A stretch of 64,000 nt of DNA, taken from positions 1 through 64,000 of the forward strand of contig JAPKBR010000008.1 of assembly GCA_028823345.1 (NCBI GenBank). Direction: 5' to 3'. Source of the DNA: Planctomycetota bacterium. GTDB lineage: Bacteria; Planctomycetota; UBA1135; GCA-002686595. This document shows, in pieces, positions 51,337-59,955 of this stretch; the first letter of the stretch is position 1, and each line of letters starts with the position of its first letter. The notes under the pieces were generated by a model. The model was not told the origin of the DNA. It searched no databases and was given only the letters and a program-made list of their open reading frames with translations. A program made the translations under genes and the position numbers.

Positions 51337-51946
51337 GCTCGCTCCAGGGATCAAAGGCAAGATCCGCGTCGTTCCAATGGTACAGGACTGTTGGCGCATC
51401 CATGGTTACAGCAAAGAGACTCTTGCCCTTGCGCCTTTGAACCACCCGCCAGTCCTTGCCATCCAGGCACAGGGCTAGCTCGGACCCATCCCTGTCCTGG
51501 ATCTTGCAGCGCGAAAGTCCCCCGATGCCGATGCCCGTGGCCTTGAGCACCGACTCCTTGGCGCACCAAGCCCGGGTGAAAGCCAGGGCCTCGTCGTTTC
51601 CAGCCAAGAGATCCTGCTCGTCCTTATCCAGCACCCGTTCCACCAAGCTTCGACGGCGAAGGGTGAGTTGTTCGGTGTCGATGCCCACCGGCACCCGGGC
51701 CACGATCGCCCCCACAAAGTGGGCATCATGGGTCACCGACCAATGCCATCCAGCATTGGGCAGAGGCCGCCCGCCTTCCTCTTCTTGCTCCCAATCAGCC
51801 GATGGTGCTCCGGCCGCTTCAGCCGCAGCAGCGAGGGCTTGGCGGGAAGCGAATCTCTGAATAATTACCCTTTCGCGCCCCTTAGGGGGCGCAGCTGGAG
51901 ACGGCAGAATACAAATGTGCGCCATGGTTGGATTTTCCGGGGACAT
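51323..51946 (-). CDS. 4'-phosphopantetheinyl transferase (Sfp-type)
   Basis: 207 residues, or 200 if the ATG at 51925 is used. Motifs: WHWSVTHDAHFVGAIVARVPVGIDTEQ (Mg ligand Asp and Glu) and LAFTRAWCAKESVLKATGIGIG (WxxKES). This is the broad-substrate class that transfers the phosphopantetheine arm to carrier proteins. A possible partner is the ACP of the lipid operon at 61.4 kb or fatty-acid ACP; the sequence cannot tell which. Divergent to the HD-domain gene with a 91-bp gap. Confidence 0.85.
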   Translation of the reverse strand: MSPENPTMAHICILPSPAAPPKGRERVIIQRFASRQALAAAAEAAGAPSADWEQEEEGGRPLPNAGWHWSVTHDAHFVGAIVARVPVGIDTEQLTLRRRSLVERVLDKDEQDLLAGNDEALAFTRAWCAKESVLKATGIGIGGLSRCKIQDRDGSELALCLDGKDWRVVQRRKGKSLFAVTMDAPTVLYHWNDADLAFDPWSEQSTQ

Positions 51947-52037
51947 GATCTAGAGAGTAGCGAACTCCTTCCCGGTAGCCGGCTGTGAATCCCTCTTCGG
52001 GCTCTATGGCTTGCTCCAAACCCCTTATAATGACCCT

Positions 52038-52520
52038 ATGAACATGGAACAAATAACCCTTGAGGTTCTCAAGGGCTACGCTCTGCACCACGACGGCACC
52101 CATGGAATTTCCCACTGGCGACGGGTACGAGAGAACGGTTTATTCCTGGCCGAGAGCACCGGAGCCGACACGGAGGTGGTCGAGTTGTTCTCGGTCTTTC
52201 ACGATTGTCGTCGCCGCAACGAAGGCAGGGATCCGGGGCACGGAGCCCGCGGAGCCCAGCTGGCAGTGGAGATGCGAGGGGAATGGTTCCAGATGGATGA
52301 CGAACCCTTCGAGCACCTGTTAATGGCCTGCCGCGCCCACACGGCTGGTTTGACCGAGGCCCATCCCACGGTGCAGACCTGCTGGGATGCGGACCGATTG
52401 GACCTCGGCCGGGTTGGGGTTATACCCCGAGCCGATCGGCTCTGTACCAGACCGGCCAAGGATCCGGATACCATCAAGTGGGCCCTTGCTCGGAGCCAAG
52501 AAGGCTGGGACCGGCACTAG
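52038..52520 (+). CDS. HD-domain protein
   Basis: 160 residues from the ATG at 52038. His-Asp pair at 55-56 in ELFSVFHDCRRRNEG, with preceding GTHGISHWRRV (first His) and later ACRAHTAGLTEAHPTVQTCWDADRLDLGRVGVIP (further His and Asp). This is the small HD hydrolase group that is otherwise uncharacterised; a phosphohydrolase activity is plausible. The preceding in-frame ATG at 52011 is less likely. Confidence 0.75.
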   Translation: MNMEQITLEVLKGYALHHDGTHGISHWRRVRENGLFLAESTGADTEVVELFSVFHDCRRRNEGRDPGHGARGAQLAVEMRGEWFQMDDEPFEHLLMACRAHTAGLTEAHPTVQTCWDADRLDLGRVGVIPRADRLCTRPAKDPDTIKWALARSQEGWDRH

Positions 52521-52548
52521 GCCTTTCTCCTGGTAGATTCAATTTCCC

Positions 52549-53769
52549 ATGCGTGTACTTCATTTCTTAACCCAGCGCCCGGGTTGGACCGGCAGCGGAA
52601 CCACCTTGCATGCACTGGTGGACTGGGCCCGCTGCAAGGGCATCGACCAGCGCGTGCTGTGCCTTCTACCCGTTGGTGAAGAAGTTCCGGAAGTGGGCGG
52701 GCTTGGGCGCGAGCAGATTGACGTGGTGGATTGTGGCGAGGGCGGCACCCTTCCCTTTGCGATTCCCGGCATGAGCGATGTGATGCCCTATGCCAGCACG
52801 GTTTTTGGGGAGATGAACCCCGAAGAACTCAGACTCTATTGTCAAGTACTGCGCTCTGCCTTGCAGCGCGCCATCGATGACTTTCAACCAGATGTGATCC
52901 ACGCGCACCACGCTTGGATCGGCGCTGGCATCGCCTGTGAGTTAGCCGGTTCCACTCCGGTGGTTTTGCATGGTCATGGCACGGGTCTGCGCCAAATGGG
53001 GCTGCTCCCGCACCTGGAAGACCGGGTGCGGGAGGGCCTCCAAAACATCGCTGGGATTTGTGTGTTGCACGAACAACACGCCCAGGATTACGCCCGCGTC
53101 CTGCGCATTGGGTCCGACCGGGTGCACCAGGTCGGGGCTGGGTTTGACCGAAACCTGTTCCGAGCCCCAGTGGAACCCGCCTCCCCGGGTACTTTGCTGT
53201 TCGCTGGGAAGTTCGCTGATGCAAAGGGACTTGGGCCCTTGCTCGAAGCTTTTAGCGCCCTGCGCGTGGAACGACCCCACCTTGAATTGGCCATCGCAGG
53301 GGCGGGGAGCGGGGAGCAGGGTAAGCGGCTCGTGCGGAGCATGGAGGCCACCGAGGGAGTGCGTATCCTCGGCCGCTTGACCCCCGGGAAGTTGGCCATA
53401 GCCATGGGGAAGGCAGAGGTGTTTGTTCTGCCGTCACTTTTCGAGGGCCTGCCCTTGGTCCTGGTGGAAGCCGCCGCTTGTGGATGTCGCTTGGTGTCGA
53501 ATGATCTTCCAGGAGTTCGATCCGGTTTGGCCGCTGCCCTCGTGGATCGGATGCACCTTTGCCCGCTCCCTCAGCTCGTGGGCCCCGATCGCTTGGCTCC
53601 GGGGGCGGCTCCGGGTTTCACAGAGGACCTAGCGCGGGTGCTTGGGGAAGCCCTTGATGCGGGACCCGCCTCGCGCCCCACGGCAGAAACCTGCGCCGCC
53701 TTTGACTGGTCTGCGGTGGCTGAGAAAGTGGAGAGAGTTTGGATGCGCGTGACAGACCGTAGGGGCTAA
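52549..53769 (+). CDS. Family 4 glycosyltransferase
   Basis: 406 residues of the GT-B fold. N-terminal HFLTQRPGWTGSGTTLHALVDWARCKG (nucleotide-sugar first loop), DVIHAHHAWIGAGIACELAG, and, in the C-terminal domain, SPGTLLFAGKFADAKGLGPLLEAFSALRVERPHLELAIAGAGSG and the signature AEVFVLPSLFEGLPLVLVEAAACGCRLVSND with the E-x7-E arrangement. Cytoplasmic or membrane-associated sugar transfer to an unknown acceptor; no polysaccharide cluster is around it. Confidence 0.88.
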   Translation: MRVLHFLTQRPGWTGSGTTLHALVDWARCKGIDQRVLCLLPVGEEVPEVGGLGREQIDVVDCGEGGTLPFAIPGMSDVMPYASTVFGEMNPEELRLYCQVLRSALQRAIDDFQPDVIHAHHAWIGAGIACELAGSTPVVLHGHGTGLRQMGLLPHLEDRVREGLQNIAGICVLHEQHAQDYARVLRIGSDRVHQVGAGFDRNLFRAPVEPASPGTLLFAGKFADAKGLGPLLEAFSALRVERPHLELAIAGAGSGEQGKRLVRSMEATEGVRILGRLTPGKLAIAMGKAEVFVLPSLFEGLPLVLVEAAACGCRLVSNDLPGVRSGLAAALVDRMHLCPLPQLVGPDRLAPGAAPGFTEDLARVLGEALDAGPASRPTAETCAAFDWSAVAEKVERVWMRVTDRRG

Positions 53770-53834
53770 CTCGCGCTTTCCGCAGCTCGGGGCTTACCAA
53801 CCGGATGGATCAGGTGTTGCCCACCCAGCCCGCG

Positions 53835-56189
53835 CTAGGGCTCGAAGGTGCGCTGGCCACCCTGGTCGATCCACAACAAAGCACGCGTGGGATCCACCCC
53901 TTGGGTGCTTGACCCTGCCGCCAGCACACGACCTGTTCCATCGATCAACAGGGAACCGCAGGACTCCGAAGCATTGTCTTCCAGGGTGCCATCTTCGATC
54001 ATGAAACCGGTTCCATTCCAGCTGTGATCCAGGCGTCCTTGACTGTCTAATCGCCACCAGGCCAAGTCCGTATGGCCCTCAGCGTTCTCACGGGTGCCCA
54101 CGGCCAGAATCGAACCATCGGGGCGCATGCAAAAGGCAGTGGCTCCTGAGGTGCGACCAAAGAGCACCGCGGGTTCGGCGGTGAAAACCGGGCCGAGGGC
54201 GACCAGCCCGCTGCCCGCATAAGGGCCGGAGCTGTTCCCGGTCCAAGTTAGGTCCGGTTGTCCGCTTGCATCACAGCGCCAGAAGGCGGGGGAGGGGTGA
54301 GCGGCGCCGGGAGCAGCCGCCAAGCGGCCCACCACTAGGGCTCGATCCTGAACGTCAATGGCCAAGGCCTCGGGCGTGCCCACCACATCGTTTTGGAAGC
54401 TGCCGAAATTACGCAAGACCCCTTGGGTCCCGAAACCCGTGTCTAGGGTGCCGTCGCTGTTCCATTGGACGAGCAGCATATCCGTGGCTGCGGCCATGGG
54501 ATTGTGGGCCGTGCCGCTCACTAAGATGCGGCCGTCATCCCTCACGGCTAAGGCCTTCGGGGTGATGTCGGTGGAGACGCTCCAGGAGGCTATCCCCCCC
54601 GTACCAAAGGATCCATCCAAATCAAATGGAGTCTCTAAGATGCGCCAGATTGCAAGGTCCCCTGCGGCGCGGGTTGCCAGCAATACCAGCCCACCACCAG
54701 GGTGAGTCGCCAGGTCCACAACTTCCCGGGGAGCATCGGGGCCCGGGGCCGGGATCCAACTCACATCCGTGCTGCCGTCGGCATTGAGGCGCAGTATCTG
54801 TACGGAGGGATTGGGGTCCGTGGCTTCCGTGCGCAGGGTCACCGCGAGGTGGCTCTTGCCGGTCAAGGGGTCGAAGAGTAAAGCGCCCGGGGTGATGTGG
54901 TCGGGGGAGCCCAGGGTGGACCATTCGAGGCGACCTGCAACACCAAAAGATGAGTCAGGCAGGAGCTCTTGGTCCCGGGCCTCCATGTACATGGTGCGCT
55001 GGTTCCCGCTGCCGTCGTCCTTCCACCCCGTGACCATGCAGCCGTTGTCCACCCAGGGAGCCAGATGGGTCAGGGAGGAATCTGTGCTCACATCCTCGTG
55101 GGCGATGGACTCCATGAACCCGGCCCCTCCTGAAAAGTAGTCCGCCAGAAAGTCCAACTCCAATGAAGCGGAATCTCCATCACGACTGGCCGTGATGCGC
55201 AGGGTGTTGCTGCCCGAACCGTGCAGCTTGGGAGATACATAACCGACCAGATAGAAACTGTTGGCCAAGTCGCGCACATCTCCCGCCACGTCCGTGAAGC
55301 CCGGAGTCAGGTCCGGTAGGTCACCCGCTTGAACGAATCCGTCGGGGCCTAACAGTGTCAGGCTCTGGGTATCGATCTCGTTGCCAAGGCCGATGGTGTA
55401 GGCCGAGTAGTCCCCGGCGCTGAGGGCTGCAACCGCAGCGTCCCGGGTCACGAGCCCCGCCTGGTCCGTTCCATCAGTGAAGGTGATCAGGCTGAGGGAG
55501 AAAAACTCCAAGCCCATGGCGCTTGCATTGGCAGCGGCCGTGTCCAGCACCGCCAATCCATCGAGAACCGCTCCAAAGAGATTGGTGGAGTTGCTGGTGA
55601 CGGTCACATCGTTGACGTTGTCGATGGCCGCGTGCAGTTGAGCGGCGTTGGAGGTGAACCCTAGGGGGCCAGAGGATCCTGGCAGATAACCGGGCACGCT
55701 GGCGGGTGCACCGAAGAACCAGGAGATCGCCACTTCTACCGAGGGCTCGGCGAGGGCCTCATCTACAAAGGCATGGGCAGCGGCGAGTTCCGCTGCAAGT
55801 CCGTCAGGGTCACCGGCGACGCTACCTGAGAGGTCGAGCAAGAGATGGGCATAGGCTCGGAAAACCCGCGGCTTGGGCAGCAGTCGCTGTTGGCTTTCAC
55901 TGGTGCTGACCAAGGACCCATTTTCGCGCAGCACGAAGTCTGATGCGCTTAAGCCGGGTACTGGGCGTCCGTCGTCCGAGAGCACCTGCAAGAGCACCGA
56001 AAGGCGTCCGGGCAAGTCGATGCGGGGGTGGGGTCCGGGGCCGATGGTGATCAGGTCCCCGGGGGTCGGGGCGCTGACGGTTCCTGGGTCGTCGCTTGCT
56101 CCGCCGCCTCCGCCACAGGCTGTAAACAACAGCAGGAAGATGGGGAAAATGTGGGCGGTAAGATTTTTATTAGACAGGATCTTGTGCAT
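53835..56189 (-). CDS. Lipoprotein with von Willebrand A domain and delta-60 repeats
   Basis: 784 residues. Lipobox LFTAC with Cys25 followed by a poly-Gly stretch. VWA domain (about 70-330): the MIDAS motif in AHLLLDLSGSVAG (DxSxS) and FFSLSLITFTDGTDQAGLV. From about 430 a series of delta-60 repeats, each with ...DxSFGxxGxxx...LDGSFGTGGIASWSV, TLDTGFGTQGVLRNFGSF and RLDHSWNGTGFMI, forms a propeller-like C-terminal half. Surface lipoprotein, perhaps in adhesion; not otherwise known. It is convergent to the GT gene. The 263 bp to the next minus-strand gene (56190-56452) contain no gene. Confidence 0.85.
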   Translation of the reverse strand: MHKILSNKNLTAHIFPIFLLLFTACGGGGGASDDPGTVSAPTPGDLITIGPGPHPRIDLPGRLSVLLQVLSDDGRPVPGLSASDFVLRENGSLVSTSESQQRLLPKPRVFRAYAHLLLDLSGSVAGDPDGLAAELAAAHAFVDEALAEPSVEVAISWFFGAPASVPGYLPGSSGPLGFTSNAAQLHAAIDNVNDVTVTSNSTNLFGAVLDGLAVLDTAAANASAMGLEFFSLSLITFTDGTDQAGLVTRDAAVAALSAGDYSAYTIGLGNEIDTQSLTLLGPDGFVQAGDLPDLTPGFTDVAGDVRDLANSFYLVGYVSPKLHGSGSNTLRITASRDGDSASLELDFLADYFSGGAGFMESIAHEDVSTDSSLTHLAPWVDNGCMVTGWKDDGSGNQRTMYMEARDQELLPDSSFGVAGRLEWSTLGSPDHITPGALLFDPLTGKSHLAVTLRTEATDPNPSVQILRLNADGSTDVSWIPAPGPDAPREVVDLATHPGGGLVLLATRAAGDLAIWRILETPFDLDGSFGTGGIASWSVSTDITPKALAVRDDGRILVSGTAHNPMAAATDMLLVQWNSDGTLDTGFGTQGVLRNFGSFQNDVVGTPEALAIDVQDRALVVGRLAAAPGAAHPSPAFWRCDASGQPDLTWTGNSSGPYAGSGLVALGPVFTAEPAVLFGRTSGATAFCMRPDGSILAVGTRENAEGHTDLAWWRLDSQGRLDHSWNGTGFMIEDGTLEDNASESCGSLLIDGTGRVLAAGSSTQGVDPTRALLWIDQGGQRTFEP

Positions 56190-56452
56190 GGATCTTGGCT
56201 GTCGCTTCCGCCCATGTGCCCGGCAAAAGTTCTAGCCCCCTCACCTCCCAGCCTAGGGGACCGGACCTGCTCGTTCTAGAGTTGGTACCGGTCACTTTTG
56301 TTGTAGAAATCCGCGAGGGCCCCTGGGGGCGTTCAGGGCGGGGGCTTCGGGGTCGACCTTCCCCCGTGGGGCCACCCCGGGATGGCTCGTGGAGATCAAC
56401 AATGGGAGGCAGTACCCCGGTTGGGGGCTGTGCTCAATCCAATCGCTTGGGT

Positions 56453-57259
56453 TCACTCACCATCGAAGCGCGTAGCGCGTTCGAGGATCGAACGATCGAA
56501 GTAGTTCAAGCCCATGCCCGCGTCCACTTGCAGGCCCTGGCCGGCGATACCAGAGGAGCGGGGCGAGAGTAGGAAGAGGGCGGCTTGGGCCACTTCCTCG
56601 GTGGTCAAACCTACATGGCGAAGAGTTGCTTGTTCCGCAAAGAGGTAAGCATCCGCATAGCCAGGAATCCCCGCGGAGGAGCGCGTCTTGAGCAGGCCGG
56701 CGCGTACCGCGTTGACGCGCACATTCCGTGATGCGAGGGATTTGGCCAGGAACGCCACTGCGGAATCAAGTGCAGCCTTTGCGGGCGCCATGTAGCCGTA
56801 GCTCTCCGCAGCCATGGTGGTCGTGGAAATTGAAATCGTGACCACCGAAGCGCCCGCAGCCAATTGATCTTCGAGGGCTCCCGCGAGGGCAATCAGGGAA
56901 AAACATGAGACGTCAATCGCCTCCAAAAAGTGCTCCCGGGGAGTCTTGTGAAAGGGCTGCTCTCCGCCATCATAGCGGGCAAAAGCGATCGAGTGCACCA
57001 GCCCATCAATGGGGCCGAAGGGCTTGAGGTCCACCGCGAGCTGATCGATCTGATCTTGCTCGCGCACATCGCAGCAGAGCACTGGATCGTCGCCAGTTAT
57101 TTTTGCGACCTCTTCGCGCCGCTCTTCTGTGCGCACCATCCAGATTGGATGGGCACCCACAGCGCGCAGTTCTTTGCCGATGAAGGCCGCCACGCTACGG
57201 CGGTTGGAGAGGCCCGTGACGAGCACGCGCTTACCTTTTAGTTGCAACCAGTCGTTCAT
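56453..57259 (-). CDS. FabI-like enoyl-ACP reductase
   Basis: 268 residues from the ATG at 57259, which overlaps the FabZ-like stop by 4 bp. SDR with LVTGLSNRRSVAAFIGKELRAVGA (cofactor loop), DGLVHSIAFARYDGG, and SYGYMAPAKAALDSAVAFLAKSLASRNVRVNAV: the Tyr-x6-Lys spacing of FabI, not the YxxxK of FabG. This marks it as an enoyl reductase. Last gene of the eight-gene operon. It could saturate chains made by the operon's own ketoacyl synthase, or be the housekeeping FabI; no other FabI is seen in the window. Confidence 0.85.
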   Translation of the reverse strand: MNDWLQLKGKRVLVTGLSNRRSVAAFIGKELRAVGAHPIWMVRTEERREEVAKITGDDPVLCCDVREQDQIDQLAVDLKPFGPIDGLVHSIAFARYDGGEQPFHKTPREHFLEAIDVSCFSLIALAGALEDQLAAGASVVTISISTTTMAAESYGYMAPAKAALDSAVAFLAKSLASRNVRVNAVRAGLLKTRSSAGIPGYADAYLFAEQATLRHVGLTTEEVAQAALFLLSPRSSGIAGQGLQVDAGMGLNYFDRSILERATRFDGE

Positions 57260-57738
57260 GGGGTGCTTGTTTCCTCTTTGGTCTCTTCCGCGATGGCCAA
57301 GACGAATTTGAGCCGGGCCACGAGTTCGCCTTCGACTCGTACAACCGCACTGCACCAACGGGCATTGGCCAGGGCATCGGTGATTTTCACTTGGGTATGC
57401 AGGGTTTCTCCCGGCCGCACCATGCGCTTGAAGCGTGCGTCTTCGATGCGAACTAGGACAGGGGTGCCCGTCATGCTCTCGGTGGAATCAGATTTTTCTG
57501 TTGCGGCGCAGTAGATCGCGATCGCGGCGCTTTGGAAGCAGTGTTCCGAGATGTAAACCCCGGGCAAGATCGGGTTGCCGGGGAAGTGTCCGCGGAAGAT
57601 GTCCAGATCCTCGGCAACATCCCATTCACAGGTGGCCCCGTCGGGTTGCAACTCCAGCACGCGGGTGACCAACAGGAATGGATCGGCGTGGGGCAGAATC
57701 GCGGCTGGATCCAGGGCAGGTGCTTGATCAGATTCCAC
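57256..57738 (-). CDS. FabZ-like 3-hydroxyacyl-ACP dehydratase
   Basis: 160 residues, hot-dog fold. LPHADPFLLVTRVLELQPDG, then the catalytic block DIFRGHFPGNPILPGVYISEHCFQSAAIAI (His in GHFPG, Glu in ISEHC), as in FabZ/FabA. The final part PVLVRIEDARFKRMVRPGETLHTQVKIT also fits. Slightly longer at the C-terminus than housekeeping FabZ (about 145). Overlaps FabG by 11 bp and FabI by 4 bp. Likely dehydrates the operon's beta-hydroxyacyl-ACP intermediates. Confidence 0.85.
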   Translation of the reverse strand: MESDQAPALDPAAILPHADPFLLVTRVLELQPDGATCEWDVAEDLDIFRGHFPGNPILPGVYISEHCFQSAAIAIYCAATEKSDSTESMTGTPVLVRIEDARFKRMVRPGETLHTQVKITDALANARWCSAVVRVEGELVARLKFVLAIAEETKEETSTP

Positions 57739-58459
57739 CGGCCACCTCCAGGGTAGTGCCGTTGATGTAGGCAGCGTCGCTGGAGGCTAGGAATAGAAGG
57801 GCCGCAGCGACCTCCTCGGGCTTACCGAAGCGCCGTGCGGGGACGGACTTCTTGTATTCCCGGATCAAGTCCTCCGGCAGGTCATCGAGCAACTCGGTGG
57901 CGATAAAGCCCGGGCTGACGCAGTTGACTGTGATGCCCCTGGAGGCGACTTCTTTGCAAAGGCTGCGGGTCAAGCCGATCTGGCCAGCTTTTGACGCGCC
58001 GTAGTTGGTTTGTCCTTGGAATCCGACGCGGCCGGCGGGGGAGGTCACGAACAGGATGCGTCCGTATCGCTGGCCCAGCATGTTCTTCACCGCACCGCGG
58101 CTCATCAGGAAGCCCCCGGTCAGGTTCGTGTCGATCACCGACTGCCAATCAGCGATGCCCATTAAGGGCAAGAGGGCATCCCGGCGAATGCCCGCGTTGT
58201 TGATCAGAACGGACACAGGTTGGTCGCCGATTTCCTCCCAGAACGCGTTGACCTGGTCCTCCTGACTCACATCGCAGCGGGTGAGGGTTAGGCGTTCGGC
58301 GTTTTCTCCCGCCAAGGAGCGCAGTTCTTCCGCGGCTTCTTCGTTGCCTCGGTAGGTGGCTTGAACCCGGGCCCCTTCCCCGAGGAAAGCCAAGCTGGCC
58401 GCCCGTCCCAGGCCGCGGGTGCCACCGGTGATGATGACTTTTTGATCGGTGAATTTCAT
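57728..58459 (-). CDS. FabG-like 3-oxoacyl-ACP reductase
   Basis: 243 residues of the classic SDR type. TGGTRGLGRAASLAFLG (cofactor motif), LINNAGIRRDALLPLMG, SPAGRVGFQGQTNYGASKAGQIGLTRSL (Ser and YxxxK) and CVSPGFIATELLDDLPEDL. Reduces 3-oxoacyl-ACP. It is 26 bp after the CrtI-like gene and overlaps the FabZ-like gene by 11 bp. Several enzymes of this family look alike, but position supports the ACP-linked role. Confidence 0.9.
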   Translation of the reverse strand: MKFTDQKVIITGGTRGLGRAASLAFLGEGARVQATYRGNEEAAEELRSLAGENAERLTLTRCDVSQEDQVNAFWEEIGDQPVSVLINNAGIRRDALLPLMGIADWQSVIDTNLTGGFLMSRGAVKNMLGQRYGRILFVTSPAGRVGFQGQTNYGASKAGQIGLTRSLCKEVASRGITVNCVSPGFIATELLDDLPEDLIREYKKSVPARRFGKPEEVAAALLFLASSDAAYINGTTLEVAGGI

Positions 58460-58485
58460 GGAATCGTTTGTCTCTTAAGAATGCC

Positions 58486-59955
58486 CTAGGGCGTTTGTTT
58501 TAGCATGGAATGAAGGCGACCGTCCACTTGGTTGGCAGTGATCGCACCATAATTGGCGGCGCCCAGCCAGCCGCTCATGATGATGCCCACGGAGCCTGCG
58601 TGGTAGAGACCCTCCACCTGCTCGGAGAGCTGCATCGAATAGGGAAGCCCTTCGAATTTTGTGCCAAAGGAGGCTCCGCGTAGGTGTTGTGTGTAGAACC
58701 CAAAGGTCTTGGGGGTGGCGGCTTCCGTGTGGGTGATGTGCTGGGTTAAGCCCGGTACTCGCTGTTCCAAGTCCGTGAGGGTCTCTTGTTCGAGGCGCGT
58801 CTTGGCGGCGGCGTAGCCCTCATCATCCAGCCGGTTCCAATCGTCCCAGTGGGCATTCATTGAGGCCACTATCGCAGTGCGTCCCGTACCCGAGCCCGCC
58901 TTGGGATAGTAAAAGCTGTAGGTGCGGCTTTCTCCGAACTGATCACATAAAGCGTGGGAATCGAAAGTCTCGCGCGTGGAGGTGAAATACAGGTCCGTAA
59001 ACCAAGGCAGTTCGTAATTTTCCTCAAGGCCCATGTAGACCTGAGTGGAGGAACAGTTCGGACGGACCGCCATAGCACCGGTATAAAAGTCCTCGGTGAG
59101 GTGCTCGGGCCCAATCAGATTCTGGATGGTGGGGTGCAAGCCCGCATTGGAGATCACGACCTCTGCGCCGATTTCGCGGCCTTCCGCCAAGACTCCCCGG
59201 GTGCGTCCCCGGTCGATCAAGATTCGTTCCACCTGCACTCGGTTGAAGAGGTCGACTCCACTGGCCCTGAGGGATGCCTTGAGATCCCGGATCAACAAAT
59301 CCGTGCCCCCCGTAAAGGTATACACCCCTTTGGACATGAAGTTCGAGAACACGATCCCAAAGGAAATCGCCGGATCATCGAGGTGCGCGCCGTTGGCATA
59401 GGAGATCGGTTCCAGCAACAAACGATGCACATCATTGCGGCCGGGGAAATACTGCTCGAGAACGTCACCCGTGGTGCGCGTGTCCTCGTCGTAGTAGTTC
59501 ATCTGGGCCAGGTCCGCATAAAAGGCATCTACAGACTTGGGGTTGCACCCCATGACTTCCACCAACTTTTGGGTGAAGTCCTCTTTCGTGAAGGCCGTGT
59601 CGAAGCAGAATTGGGGATTGTCGAAGCGGATCCCGTCCAGCTGCACGATGCGCTGGGCCAACTCGGGGCTCCAGTAGCGGCGCACGGTCTTTTTCATGCC
59701 CCAGGGGAAACCATGCAAGGAGATATCGAACACGTGTCCTCCCCGGCGCTTGAACCAAGTGGCCATGCCCCCGAGGTTGTAGTGTTGCTCAAGAACACAG
59801 ACTCGGTGTCCCGCCCGGGCCAAGATGTTTGCACTGGTCAGGCCCGCAAGCCCCGACCCAATAACGATCACGTCGTAGTGGCTTTGAGCCTTGGCCAAAG
59901 GGTCGCTCTTGGGGGGGCGTTTCCCGTCGCGGCTGCCCGTGTGGAAGTGGCTCAT
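58486..59955 (-). CDS. Phytoene desaturase-like FAD oxidoreductase (CrtI family) 1
   Basis: 489 residues. FAD motif VIVIGSGLAGLTSANILARAGHRVCVLEQHYNLGGMATWF (GxGxxG at 33-38), then GHVFDISLHGFPWGM and the C-terminal block LYHAGSVGIIMSGWLGAANYGAITANQV that is the CrtI-type FAD end motif. CrtI homologues act on carotenoids or on acyl chains. No crtB/crtE is present in the window, and an ACP and ketoacyl synthase are in the same operon, so action on an ACP-bound lipid is more likely. Overlaps the second CrtI-like gene by 4 bp. Confidence 0.85.
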   Translation of the reverse strand: MSHFHTGSRDGKRPPKSDPLAKAQSHYDVIVIGSGLAGLTSANILARAGHRVCVLEQHYNLGGMATWFKRRGGHVFDISLHGFPWGMKKTVRRYWSPELAQRIVQLDGIRFDNPQFCFDTAFTKEDFTQKLVEVMGCNPKSVDAFYADLAQMNYYDEDTRTTGDVLEQYFPGRNDVHRLLLEPISYANGAHLDDPAISFGIVFSNFMSKGVYTFTGGTDLLIRDLKASLRASGVDLFNRVQVERILIDRGRTRGVLAEGREIGAEVVISNAGLHPTIQNLIGPEHLTEDFYTGAMAVRPNCSSTQVYMGLEENYELPWFTDLYFTSTRETFDSHALCDQFGESRTYSFYYPKAGSGTGRTAIVASMNAHWDDWNRLDDEGYAAAKTRLEQETLTDLEQRVPGLTQHITHTEAATPKTFGFYTQHLRGASFGTKFEGLPYSMQLSEQVEGLYHAGSVGIIMSGWLGAANYGAITANQVDGRLHSMLKQTP

